From Colwellia_A sp041890515 (GTDB lineage Bacteria; Pseudomonadota; Gammaproteobacteria; Enterobacterales; Alteromonadaceae): a stretch of DNA of 23,276 nt. Under the pieces are notes generated by a model. It saw only the letters and a list, made by a program, of their open reading frames with translations, searched no databases and was not told the origin of the DNA. The first letter of the stretch is position 1, and the number at the start of each line of letters is the position of its first letter. The DNA lies in contig JASDWX010000042.1 in the NCBI GenBank assembly GCA_041890515.1, positions 1 to 23,276 of the forward strand. Direction: 5' to 3'. Both the position numbers and the translations under genes were made by a program. Positions 8,289 to 15,701 of the stretch are shown piece after piece.

Positions 8289-8366
8289 AAATATTGAATT
8301 AAACACTTAGTTTTTTACAATTATCACTAGACGAAAATGTGTTACAAGCGTAAAATAAGTGGATTT

Positions 8367-8418
8367 TGTCAAAAATTTAGTGGTTCTGTTAGTGATAACG
8401 AAATTTTTGACATTTTTT
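8367..8418 (+). promoter_or_regulatory. 12-bp perfect inverted repeat with T-run in the carA leader region
   Basis: TGTCAAAAATTT (8367-8378) is repeated as its exact complement AAATTTTTGACA (8401-8412), 22 bases apart, and six Ts follow (8413-8418). It could be an attenuator-type terminator controlling carAB, a terminator backing up the weak one after dapB, or a pair of operator half-sites. The second arm also contains a perfect TTGACA -35 hexamer, though without a good -10 downstream. No clear ArgR box was found. The function is not decided by sequence alone. Confidence 0.5.
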
Positions 8419-8491
8419 GTGGGTGTTTCATTAGGAAACATACCACGCGTAATTAATACTTAATGATGTTTTTTTAGTTGTACATCGTTAA
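8419..8491 (+). promoter_or_regulatory. Two further hairpins in the carA 5' region
   Basis: At 8419-8446 GTGG...GTTTC pairs with GAAAC...CCAC around a 5-base loop with a small internal loop. At 8460-8491 TTAATGATG pairs with CATCGTTAA (one G-U type mismatch) around a 14-base loop containing seven Ts. With the preceding 12-bp repeat, three stem-loops in a row lead up to the carA ribosome site. Confidence 0.35.
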
Positions 8492-8518
8492 GCTTCTTTC
8501 TTCTTTACGGAGGTTAAA

Positions 8519-9658
8519 TTGACTAAATCTGCCATTTTAGTGCTTGAAGACGGCACTGTATTTAAAGGCACCGCTATTGGTGCAGACGGAGCGGCTGTTG
8601 GTGAAGTAGTATTCAATACTTCAATGACCGGTTACCAAGAAATTCTTACCGACCCATCATATGCAGAGCAAATTATTACCTTAACGTATCCGCATATCGG
8701 TAATACGGGTACTAATAGTGAAGATGAAGAATCAAACACTATTTGGGCAAAAGGTTTAGTTATTCGTGACTTACCGCTTTTAGCGAGTAATTTTCGAAAT
8801 GAACAGAATTTAAGCGACTACCTAAAAGAACGTAATATCTTAGGTATAGCAGATATCGATACGCGTAAATTAACGCGTATCCTTCGTCAGAAAGGTGCTC
8901 AAAACGGTTGTATCATGACAGTTGATTCAATCACAGAAAGCGCAGAAAAAGAGGCTTTAGCTCAAGCCAAAGCATTTCCAGGCATTAAAGGTATGGATTT
9001 AGCAAAAGTTGTTTCAACGAAAGAACAATACCAATGGACAGAAGGAAGTTGGGAATTAGGAAAAGGTCACATTACGCCTGAAAACTCACAGTTTCATGTG
9101 GTTGCTTACGATTTCGGTGCTAAACGCAATATTCTACGTATGTTAGTAGACCGTGGTTGTAAAGTAACTGTAGTGCCAGCACAAACGTCTGCTGAAGCTG
9201 TATTAGCGATGAATCCAGACGGAATATTTTTATCAAATGGCCCTGGTGATCCAGAACCATGTGATTATGCAATATCTGCAATACAATCATTTTTAGAAAC
9301 AGAAACGCCAATCTTTGGCATTTGTTTAGGTCACCAATTACTTGGTTTAGCAAGTGGTGCTGGCACCGTGAAAATGAAATTTGGCCACCATGGTGGTAAT
9401 CATCCAGTTAAAGACTTTGAACGTAATGTTGTAATGATTACTGCGCAGAACCATGGTTTTGCTATTGATGAAAACAAAATGCCAGAAAACTTGAAAGTAA
9501 CACACGTCTCGTTATTTGATAATTCAATTCAAGGTGTTCATCGTACAGACAAAGCAGCATTTAGTTTCCAAGGTCATCCAGAAGCAAGCCCAGGACCAGC
9601 AGATGCCGCACCATTATTTGATCATTTCATTGATTTAATGAATGAAGCAAAAGCTTAG
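8519..9658 (+). CDS. carA: Carbamoyl-phosphate synthase small (glutaminase) subunit
   Basis: Hydrolyses glutamine and channels ammonia to CarB to make carbamoyl phosphate for arginine and pyrimidine synthesis. 379 residues. The N-terminal domain (1-150) includes TSMTGYQEILTDPSYAEQI. The class I amidotransferase domain (about 190-378) carries the nucleophile Cys269 in GICLGHQ, the same number as in E. coli, and the catalytic His/Glu in FQGHPEASPGP. The start is TTG, placed 5 bases after a perfect GGAGG. E. coli carA is also known to start at UUG, so this rare start appears conserved. No ATG or GTG fits the family N-terminus. carB follows after 32 bases in the same operon. Confidence 0.97.
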   Translation: MTKSAILVLEDGTVFKGTAIGADGAAVGEVVFNTSMTGYQEILTDPSYAEQIITLTYPHIGNTGTNSEDEESNTIWAKGLVIRDLPLLASNFRNEQNLSDYLKERNILGIADIDTRKLTRILRQKGAQNGCIMTVDSITESAEKEALAQAKAFPGIKGMDLAKVVSTKEQYQWTEGSWELGKGHITPENSQFHVVAYDFGAKRNILRMLVDRGCKVTVVPAQTSAEAVLAMNPDGIFLSNGPGDPEPCDYAISAIQSFLETETPIFGICLGHQLLGLASGAGTVKMKFGHHGGNHPVKDFERNVVMITAQNHGFAIDENKMPENLKVTHVSLFDNSIQGVHRTDKAAFSFQGHPEASPGPADAAPLFDHFIDLMNEAKA

Positions 9659-9690
9659 CCCTTAAACAAGATATAAGAGAGAACTGAAAA

Positions 9691-12600
9691 ATGGCAAAAC
9701 GTACTGATTTAAAAAGTATCTTGATCTTAGGCGCTGGCCCAATTGTTATTGGTCAAGCATGTGAGTTTGATTATTCGGGTGCACAAGCCTGTAAAGCGCT
9801 TCGTGAAGAAGGCTACCGAGTTATTTTAGTTAACTCAAATCCAGCAACAATAATGACTGATCCAGAAATGGCCGATGCAACTTACATCGAACCTATTCAC
9901 TGGGAAGTTGTTCGTAAAATTATTGAAAAAGAACGTCCTTGTGCTGTATTACCTACAATGGGTGGTCAAACGGCGTTGAACTGTGCTTTAGAGCTTGAAG
10001 CCAAAGGCGTATTAAAAGAATTTAATGTTGAAATGATTGGCGCAACAGCCGATGCGATTGATAAAGCAGAAGATCGCTCTCGTTTTGACAAAGCAATGAA
10101 AGCGATTGGTTTAGACACACCCAATGCTGAAATTGTGCATACAATTGAAGAAGCGCACGCAGCAAGTAAGATTTTAGGTTTCCCTTGTATTATCCGACCT
10201 TCATTTACTATGGGTGGCACAGGTGGCGGTATTGCATACAATATCGAAGAATTTACTGAAATATGTACGCGTGGTTTAGACCTTTCTCCAACCTCAGAAT
10301 TATTGATTGATGAATCATTAATTGGTTGGAAAGAATATGAAATGGAAGTGGTTCGTGACAAAAATGATAACTGTATCATTATTTGTTCGATTGAAAACTT
10401 TGACCCGATGGGGATTCACACCGGTGATTCAATTACAGTTGCTCCGGCCCAAACGCTAACGGATAAAGAATACCAAATCATGCGTAATGCATCGATTGCG
10501 GTATTACGTGAAATTGGTGTTGAAACAGGTGGTTCAAACGTACAATTTGGTATTTGTCCTGATACTGGCCGTATGGTTATTATTGAGATGAACCCTCGTG
10601 TTTCTCGTTCATCAGCACTTGCTTCAAAAGCAACGGGTTTCCCCATTGCAAAAATTGCGGCAAAATTAGCAGTAGGTTATACGCTTGACGAGTTAACGAA
10701 CGATATTACTGGCGGCGCAACACCCGCGTCATTTGAGCCAACTATCGATTATGTTGTGACTAAAATTCCACGCTTTAACTTTGAAAAATTTGCGGGTTGT
10801 GAAGACAGATTAACAACGCAAATGAAGTCAGTTGGCGAAGTTATGTCAATTGGTCGTAATCAGCAAGAATCACTTCAAAAAGCATTACGTGGCTTAGAAG
10901 TTGGCGTGAATGGTTTTGACTCTATGGTTGATGTAACTCAACCGGGTGCAAAAACTAAAATTATGCACGAGCTTCAAGAAGCAGGTTCTGACCGTATTTG
11001 GTATATTGCAGATGCATTCCGTTTAGGTTTAACGGTTGACGACATATACCGCTTAACAATGATTGACCGTTGGTTCTTAATTCAAATTGAAGATATTGTA
11101 TTAGAAGAAGCAAAAGTTGCTGAAGGTGGCTTAAAAGTATTAACAGCCGATTATTTACGTAAACTAAAACGTAAAGGTTTCGCTGATTCTCGTCTTGCCG
11201 ATTTAATTGGTGTTGCTGAAGCTGAAGTGCGTAAGAAGCGTCACAACGCTGACATATTCCCTGTCTATAAACGTGTTGATACTTGTGCTGCAGAATTTAG
11301 TTCAGACACCGCATACATGTATTCAACATACGATGAAGAATGTGAAGCTAACCCGACAGATAAAGAATCAATCATGATCTTAGGTGGCGGTCCAAATCGC
11401 ATTGGTCAGGGTATTGAATTTGATTATTGTTGTGTTCATGCTGCATTAGCATTACGTGAAGACGGTTATGAAACCATTATGGTGAATTGTAACCCTGAAA
11501 CCGTTTCAACAGATTACGACACATCAGACCGTTTATATTTTGAATCAATCACTTTTGAAGATGTTTTAGAAATTGTTCGCATTGAAAAACCTAAAGGGGT
11601 AATTGTGCAATATGGTGGTCAAACACCACTTAAATTAGCACGTGCTTTAGAAGCAGCTGGTGTGCCAATTATTGGCACTTCTCCTGATGCAATCGATAGA
11701 GCAGAAGACAGAGAACGTTTTCAACAAGCTGTAGATCGTTTAGGTTTATTACAACCTGATAATGCGACAGTTACTTCATTAGAAGAAGCAATGGCTAAAG
11801 CAGAAGCGATAGGCTTCCCACTTGTTGTTCGTCCATCTTATGTATTAGGTGGTCGTGCAATGGAAATTGTTTATGACTTAGATGATTTACGTCGTTATAT
11901 GACAGAAGCTGTGAGCGTTTCGAACGACTCTCCAGTATTACTTGATCATTTCCTTGATGATGCGATTGAAGTTGATATTGACCTTGTTTGTGACGGTACC
12001 GATGTAGTTATTGGTGGCATTATGCAACATATTGAGCAAGCTGGTGTTCACTCTGGTGATTCGGCATGTTCATTACCTGCATACAGTTTAAGTCAAGAAG
12101 TACAAGATGTAATGCGTCAACAAGTAACAGACTTAGCTTTTGAACTGGGTGTTATTGGTTTAATGAATACGCAAATGGCTGTAAAAGACAACGAAGTTTA
12201 CATTATTGAAGTGAATCCCCGTGCTGCTCGTACCATTCCATTTGTTTCGAAAGCAACAGCAGTACCTTTAGCAAAAGTGGGTGCTCGTGTTATGGCTGGC
12301 AGATCATTGAAAGAACAGGGGATCACTAAAGAAATTATTCCTCCATACTTCTCAGTGAAAGAAGTTGTTATTCCGTTTAATAAGTTTCATGGCAGTGACC
12401 CATTAGTAGGACCTGAAATGCGCTCTACGGGTGAAGTTATGGGTGTGGGTAATACGTTTGAAGAAGCCTATGCAAAAGCTTGTTTAGGTGCAGGTGTTTC
12501 AGTACCTAAATCTGGTAGGGCATTAATTTCTGTTCGTAATAGTGATAAAGTTCGTGTCGTTGAATTAGCGAAACAATTGGTTGCTTTAGGATATGACGTT

Positions 12601-12909
12601 GATGCTACTCATGGAACTGCAGTGATATTAGGTGAAGCTAATATTCCATGTCGCCTAGTGAATAAAGTGCAAGAAGGTCGACCGCATATTCTTGATAGAA
12701 TCAAAAATGGTGAATATAACTATATTATTAACACCACAGAAGGTCGTAAAGCGATTGAAGATTCTAAAGTCTTGCGTGGGGGAGCATTGCGCTATAAAGT
12801 GGCATATACCACTACCTTAAATGCAGCATTTGCAACTTGCCAATCACACGCAGCTGATGACAGGAATACGGTGACGTCGATACAAGAATTACATAAACAA
12901 TGTAATTAA
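9691..12909 (+). CDS. carB: Carbamoyl-phosphate synthase large subunit
   Basis: Makes carbamoyl phosphate from bicarbonate, two ATP and the ammonia delivered by CarA. 1072 residues, essentially the E. coli length. There are two homologous ATP-grasp halves. The first (about 1-400) opens with ILILGAGPIVIGQACEFDYS. The second (about 555-935) opens with IMILGGGPNRIGQGIEFDYC. Each contains the NPRVSRSSALASKATGFP or NPRAARTIPFVSKATAVP type segment that coordinates metal and ATP. An oligomerisation region lies between them. The C-terminal MGS-like domain (about 936-1072) is the allosteric site for ornithine and UMP in the family. The 3.2-kb frame is fully intact, which argues against a high general error rate in this assembly. 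Confidence 0.98.
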   Translation: MAKRTDLKSILILGAGPIVIGQACEFDYSGAQACKALREEGYRVILVNSNPATIMTDPEMADATYIEPIHWEVVRKIIEKERPCAVLPTMGGQTALNCALELEAKGVLKEFNVEMIGATADAIDKAEDRSRFDKAMKAIGLDTPNAEIVHTIEEAHAASKILGFPCIIRPSFTMGGTGGGIAYNIEEFTEICTRGLDLSPTSELLIDESLIGWKEYEMEVVRDKNDNCIIICSIENFDPMGIHTGDSITVAPAQTLTDKEYQIMRNASIAVLREIGVETGGSNVQFGICPDTGRMVIIEMNPRVSRSSALASKATGFPIAKIAAKLAVGYTLDELTNDITGGATPASFEPTIDYVVTKIPRFNFEKFAGCEDRLTTQMKSVGEVMSIGRNQQESLQKALRGLEVGVNGFDSMVDVTQPGAKTKIMHELQEAGSDRIWYIADAFRLGLTVDDIYRLTMIDRWFLIQIEDIVLEEAKVAEGGLKVLTADYLRKLKRKGFADSRLADLIGVAEAEVRKKRHNADIFPVYKRVDTCAAEFSSDTAYMYSTYDEECEANPTDKESIMILGGGPNRIGQGIEFDYCCVHAALALREDGYETIMVNCNPETVSTDYDTSDRLYFESITFEDVLEIVRIEKPKGVIVQYGGQTPLKLARALEAAGVPIIGTSPDAIDRAEDRERFQQAVDRLGLLQPDNATVTSLEEAMAKAEAIGFPLVVRPSYVLGGRAMEIVYDLDDLRRYMTEAVSVSNDSPVLLDHFLDDAIEVDIDLVCDGTDVVIGGIMQHIEQAGVHSGDSACSLPAYSLSQEVQDVMRQQVTDLAFELGVIGLMNTQMAVKDNEVYIIEVNPRAARTIPFVSKATAVPLAKVGARVMAGRSLKEQGITKEIIPPYFSVKEVVIPFNKFHGSDPLVGPEMRSTGEVMGVGNTFEEAYAKACLGAGVSVPKSGRALISVRNSDKVRVVELAKQLVALGYDVDATHGTAVILGEANIPCRLVNKVQEGRPHILDRIKNGEYNYIINTTEGRKAIEDSKVLRGGALRYKVAYTTTLNAAFATCQSHAADDRNTVTSIQELHKQCN

Positions 12910-12922
12910 TATCGAATTATGT

Positions 12923-12953
12923 AAGGTATTTATTTACTATAAATAAATACCTT
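12923..12953. terminator. 13-bp perfect hairpin after carB
   Basis: AAGGTATTTATTT (12923-12935) and AAATAAATACCTT (12941-12953) form a perfect stem around the loop ACTAT, 13 bases past the carB stop. A T-run appears only at 12962-12966, so it may be an RNA-stabilising 3' structure or an imperfect terminator of carAB. Confidence 0.5.
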
Positions 12954-12970
12954 ATTAAAAGTTTTTATAT

Positions 12971-13004
12971 AAGGGTGGTTATACTTTTTAAGTAAGCCAC
13001 CTTT
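12971..13004 (+). promoter_or_regulatory. Hairpin directly upstream of greA
   Basis: AAGGGTGG...TATACTT pairs with AAGTAAGCCACCTTT, with one bulge and G-U pairs, leaving a short T/A loop, and ends about 24 bases before the greA start. In E. coli the greA leader contains a terminator that yields the small RNA GraL, so a structured leader here could have a similar role. That parallel is inference. Confidence 0.4.
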
Positions 13005-13027
13005 ATCATTTGAAAAAGAAGAGAAAA

Positions 13028-13504
13028 ATGACTAAATATCCAATGACCCTTCGTGGCTCTGATTTATTACATGAAGAGCTGAGAGTTTTAAAAACAGAAA
13101 AGCGTCCACGTATTGTAAAAGATATAGCTACTGCACGTGAGCATGGCGATTTAAAAGAAAATGCTGAATACCATGCAGCGAAAGAAGAACAGGGTTTTTG
13201 TGAAGGGCGTATTCAAGACATTGAAGGGCGACTTTGTAATGCACAAGTTATCGATATCACGAAAATACCTAATCATGGCAAAGTTATTTTTGGTACAACG
13301 GTTACTTTATTGAACATTGATACTGAAGTTGAAGTGACCTATCAAATTGTAGGTGATGATGAAGCAGACTTTAAAACAGGTCGTATTTCATTAAACTCAC
13401 CTATTGCACGTGGCTTAATTGGTAAAGAAGTTGATTCTGAAGTTGAAATTACTATCCCCGGTGGCGTAGTAGAATATGAGATTGTTTCAGTAGAATATAT
13501 TTAA
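13028..13504 (+). CDS. greA: Transcription elongation factor GreA
   Basis: Binds the secondary channel of RNA polymerase and stimulates cleavage of backtracked RNA. From ATG 13028 the protein has 158 residues, like E. coli GreA, and begins MTKYPMTLRG, aligning with the family start. The AGAAGAG site lies just upstream; an in-frame TTG at 13010 is not needed. The N-terminal coiled coil carries EHGDLKENAEYHAAKEEQGF with the tip acidic residues Asp41 and Glu44 that bring the catalytic Mg2+. The C-terminal FKBP-like domain contains VGDDEADFKTGRISLNSPIARGLIGK. Its position after carAB is common in gammaproteobacteria. Confidence 0.97.
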   Translation: MTKYPMTLRGSDLLHEELRVLKTEKRPRIVKDIATAREHGDLKENAEYHAAKEEQGFCEGRIQDIEGRLCNAQVIDITKIPNHGKVIFGTTVTLLNIDTEVEVTYQIVGDDEADFKTGRISLNSPIARGLIGKEVDSEVEITIPGGVVEYEIVSVEYI

Positions 13505-13535
13505 TTAACTAAACATATGAGATAAAAATTATGAG

Positions 13536-13563
13536 AGCCCATTATGAAAGTAATGTGCTTTTT
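13536..13563 (+). terminator. Terminator after greA
   Basis: AGCCCATTA (13536-13544) pairs with TAATGTGCT (13551-13559), one mismatch, with a 6-base loop and Ts to 13563. It begins 32 bases after the greA stop. Confidence 0.6.
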
Positions 13564-13689
13564 ATGTTCAGGACGAACGGTATGTCAAGGTCACATGGAT
13601 GTGAAAGAGTAACCATTTTGATAAACTTATATTCACACTTTATAAATGACCAACAAAGGATCATTTAACAGATCGTTAATGGAGATCGT

Positions 13690-14559
13690 ATGAAAAAAAT
13701 AGCATTTATTGGTCTTGGCGTCATGGGCTATCCGATGGCAGGGCATCTACAAAAAGCAGGTTTTGATGTCTGTGTTTATAACCGTACTATTGAGAAGGCT
13801 GAGCAATGGGTCAAAGAGTTTGGTGGTCACTTAGCCAAAACCCCAAAAGAAGCGGCTCAAGGCTGCGAGGTGGTTTTTTCATGTGTTGGTAATGATAGTG
13901 ATGTTAGACAAGTCATTTTAGGTGATAACGGCGTATTTGCTGGTTTATCTGTAGGTGCTATTTTGGTTGACCACACAACGGCTTCAGCAGGGCTTGCAAG
14001 AGATCTTTATTCACTAGCAACATTACAAAATAAGCATTTTATTGATGCACCCGTCTCTGGAGGCCAAGCGGGCGCAGAAAATGGTGCTTTAACTATTATG
14101 GCTGGTGGCGAAGAAAATATTTTTGAACAAGTAAAACCGGTAATGGACGTTTATGCTCGTTTTAGCCAACTGATGGGCAAGGCTGGCTCTGGGCAGTTAG
14201 CTAAGATGGTTAATCAAATATGTTTCGTTAATACCGTACAAGGCTTAGCAGAAGGTCTTAACTTTGCCCAAAAGGCGGGTCTCGACACTGATAAGCTGTT
14301 AGAAACAATCTCCAAAGGTGCTGCAGGTTCATGGCAAATGGATAATCGTGGTAAATCAATGTGTGCTAGAGAATTTGATTTTGGTTTTGCAGTAGATTGG
14401 GTGAGAAAAGATTTAGGTATGGCATTTGAAGAGGCAGAAAAAATTGGTGCTGATTTAACCGTGACTAAAAAATTAGACGGTTACTATGAAACCGTTCAGC
14501 AAAAAGGGGGTAACCGTTGGGATACGTCTAGTTTGATTATTCGATTGGATGAAATGTAA
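13690..14559 (+). CDS. NAD(P)-dependent beta-hydroxyacid dehydrogenase (3-hydroxyisobutyrate dehydrogenase family)
   Basis: Cytoplasmic oxidoreductase of the 3-hydroxyisobutyrate/tartronate semialdehyde/succinic semialdehyde reductase group. 289 residues. The Rossmann motif GLGVMG is at 8-13. An Asn-Arg after the second strand (VYNRT, about 29-33) suggests NADP(H) preference. The substrate motif DAPVSGG lies at 119-125, and GQLAKMVNQ contains the catalytic Lys172. The C-terminal all-alpha domain is complete and includes the DFGFAVDWVRKDL segment. GGAGA lies 8 bases before the ATG. It has no pathway partners nearby, so the exact substrate cannot be named. A semialdehyde reductase is equally possible. 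Confidence 0.87.
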   Translation: MKKIAFIGLGVMGYPMAGHLQKAGFDVCVYNRTIEKAEQWVKEFGGHLAKTPKEAAQGCEVVFSCVGNDSDVRQVILGDNGVFAGLSVGAILVDHTTASAGLARDLYSLATLQNKHFIDAPVSGGQAGAENGALTIMAGGEENIFEQVKPVMDVYARFSQLMGKAGSGQLAKMVNQICFVNTVQGLAEGLNFAQKAGLDTDKLLETISKGAAGSWQMDNRGKSMCAREFDFGFAVDWVRKDLGMAFEEAEKIGADLTVTKKLDGYYETVQQKGGNRWDTSSLIIRLDEM

Positions 14560-14571
14560 ATTTAGATAATT

Positions 14572-14599
14572 AAAACCTATCATAATTTACAGGCTTTTC
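14572..14599 (-). repeat. Degenerate copy of the tRNA-Asn terminator
   Basis: AAAACCTATC...ATTTACAGGCTTTT matches the intact terminator at 14761-14788 with one base missing and several substitutions. Both are followed by the same CAATGTGGCTCCT. This shows that the tRNA and its terminator were duplicated together and that this outer copy has drifted. It could still serve weakly as a terminator for the plus-strand dehydrogenase gene. Confidence 0.6.
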
Positions 14600-14603
14600 A
14601 ATG

Positions 14604-14701
14604 TGGCTCCTTAGCTCTTTATTAGGTATGGACTTGAACCAGGGACAAACGCGACTTTATTTAAGCACAGTCCGTTGCTCTACCAACTGAGCTATTGAGG
14701 A
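14604..14701 (-). pseudogene. Degenerate tRNA-Asn copy
   Basis: The 5' half (acceptor 5' strand, D-arm, 5' anticodon stem; 14667-14701) and the T-loop block (GGACTTGAACCAGGGACAAAC) are identical to the neighbouring tRNA-Asn genes. Two segments are replaced. About 5 bases of the 3' anticodon loop and stem became about 15 (14651-14665). The 3' acceptor/T-stem joint became an unrelated stretch of about 17 bases (14612-14628). The total is 98 rather than 76 bases. Anticodon stem and acceptor stem cannot form properly, so it should not yield a functional tRNA. The CCA end is still present. Confidence 0.8.
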
Positions 14702-14718
14702 ATTATTCTTTACATCAT

Positions 14719-14751
14719 CGTTATATATCAACTGAAATATAACGATTTTTT
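14719..14751 (+). terminator. Possible plus-strand terminator
   Basis: CGTTATAT (14719-14726) pairs with ATATAACG (14737-14744) around a 10-base loop, then A and six Ts (14746-14751). The AT-rich stem makes it weak. It faces opposite to the tRNA transcripts. Confidence 0.35.
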
Positions 14752-14758
14752 AATTAAT

Positions 14759-14788
14759 AAAAAAGCCTGCAAATAATTGCAGGCTTTT
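14759..14788 (-). terminator. Terminator of the tRNA-Asn array
   Basis: AAAAGCCTGCAA and TTGCAGGCTTTT form a perfect 12-bp stem with a 4-base loop (14761-14788), and on the minus strand it runs into six Ts. It lies 5 bases beyond the CCA end of the tRNA at 14794. The degenerate tRNA copy lies beyond it and would normally not be transcribed from the array promoter. Confidence 0.85.
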
Positions 14789-14793
14789 CAATG

Positions 14794-14848
14794 TGGCTCC
14801 TCAACCTGGACTTGAACCAGGGACAAACGGATTAACAGTCCGTTGCTC
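14794..14848 (-). tRNA. tRNA-Asn(GTT), 5' part lost in assembly gap
   Basis: The 3' 55 bases are identical to the complete tRNA-Asn at 15053-15128, including CCA, acceptor 3' strand, T-arm, variable loop, and the anticodon GTT with both sides of its stem. The rest of the gene (D-arm and 5' acceptor strand) is hidden by the run of Ns. Confidence 0.85.
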
Positions 14849-14948
14849 NNNNNNNNNNNNNNNNNNNNNNNNNNNNNNNNNNNNNNNNNNNNNNNNNNNN
14901 NNNNNNNNNNNNNNNNNNNNNNNNNNNNNNNNNNNNNNNNNNNNNNNN
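14849..14948. other. 100-N assembly gap inside the tRNA array
   Basis: Exactly 100 Ns, the usual placeholder for a gap of unknown length. Both edges fall inside tRNA-Asn copies, so the gap is most likely a collapsed tandem repeat that could hide additional tRNA-Asn genes. Confidence 0.9.
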
Positions 14949-15000
14949 CAGGGACAAACGGATTAACAGTCCGTTGCTCTACCAACTGAGCTATTGAGGA
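14949..15000 (-). tRNA. tRNA-Asn(GTT), 3' end lost in assembly gap
   Basis: The 5' 52 bases are identical to the complete copy at 15053-15128, from the 5' acceptor strand through D-arm, anticodon stem-loop (GTT) and variable loop. The T-arm and acceptor 3' strand are in the Ns. A 52-base spacer separates it from the next copy. Confidence 0.85.
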
Positions 15001-15052
15001 ATTGTTCTGTACATAACCGCTTTCAAAATTTAAAAAAGCCATTATTCTAATT

Positions 15053-15128
15053 TGGCTCCTCAACCTGGACTTGAACCAGGGACAAACGGATTAACAGTCC
15101 GTTGCTCTACCAACTGAGCTATTGAGGA
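15053..15128 (-). tRNA. tRNA-Asn(GTT)
   Basis: A complete 76-base tRNA with encoded CCA. On the minus strand it begins TCCTCAATAGCTCAGTTGGT. The acceptor stem TCCTCAA/TTGAGGA is perfect, the D-loop contains AGTTGGTAGA, the anticodon loop is CTGTTAA with GTT at positions 34-36, and the T-loop is GTTCAAG. It decodes AAC and AAU. First gene of the array, about 40 bases downstream of a strong promoter. Confidence 0.97.
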
Positions 15129-15167
15129 ATTGTTTTGTTTGCCAAGCGTCTTGGCTAACGGGGCGAG

Positions 15168-15196
15168 ATAATAAATGCCTGTGGGGGAACTGTCAA
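15168..15196 (-). promoter_or_regulatory. Strong sigma-70 promoter of the tRNA-Asn array
   Basis: On the minus strand a perfect TTGACA (15196-15191), a 17-base spacer and TATTAT (15173-15168) are followed by the GC-rich discriminator CTCGCCCCG. That discriminator is the known hallmark of stable-RNA promoters under stringent (ppGpp) control. Confidence 0.85.
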
Positions 15197-15701
15197 CACA
15201 AAATTTATAAATAAATCATTATTTTGTTTGTTTGCTTATTTTGTCGTCACTCAGTCTGCTTTATCTCCAAATTTAGTGCTATTTTCACGCTTGAGTATTG
15301 TAAGCGTGTATTACGTAAAGTTATCCACCAAATCTGTGGATAACTTTGTGAATGAAAGTGTAAAAAATAGTAACTTCAACGAAGGAATGCATGTTGTAGC
15401 TAAAGTGCAATATTTGAGGTGCTTTTATATTAACTATAAATAACAGTGGTTTAATTGTATGTCTTATCTTTTTAGCTATGTTAGTGTGATTTTTGTTCAA
15501 TACTTGAGTTTAAGGCTATTGGCTGTGAGTTATACGAAAGAGTAGGTATAAAAAACTTATTATTTATTGTTTATAACCTTTATATTTATGTGAAAATAAT
15601 ATAAATGCAGGTGAAATAAAATATATACATAGCGCGTCTTATCACTATCTTTTACAATACTTTTGTATTTTCCCGCAAAGACAATCAATAGCTTAGATTA
15701 A
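15197..15701. other. Intergenic region between tRNA array and MATE gene
   Basis: About 500 bases without a convincing gene. A 71-codon frame at 15228-15443 runs through the DnaA-like inverted repeat and has no family features or good ribosome site, so I do not call it. Apart from that repeat and AT-rich sequence, nothing is recognised. The MATE promoter must lie here but no clear hexamer pair stands out. Confidence 0.5.
15317..15347. promoter_or_regulatory. Perfect inverted repeat with paired DnaA-box-like sites
   Basis: AAAGTTATCCAC (15317-15328) and GTGGATAACTTT (15336-15347) are exact complements with a 7-base spacer. The right arm contains TGTGGATAA, the reverse complement of the DnaA box TTATCCACA. 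The left arm contains TTATCCACC, one base off. Together they form two head-to-head DnaA-type sites. It could be a DnaA titration or regulatory site, or simply a hairpin. Confidence 0.5.

Noticed and set aside
8290..8310. ArgR box upstream of carA
   Set aside because: Only a half-site TTGAAT is present, and the partner half does not match.
14788..15063. A minus-strand open frame across the tRNA array
   Set aside because: It is made of tRNA sequence and Ns, not protein-coding.
14572..15128. CRISPR array or integrase attachment site at the repeated tRNA segments
   Set aside because: The repeats are tRNA genes with a promoter and terminator. No integrase gene or foreign cargo lies between them, and repeat length and spacing do not fit CRISPR.
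15228..15443. A 71-codon plus-strand open frame
   Set aside because: Poor ribosome site, no family features, and it runs through the DnaA-like inverted repeat; probably chance.
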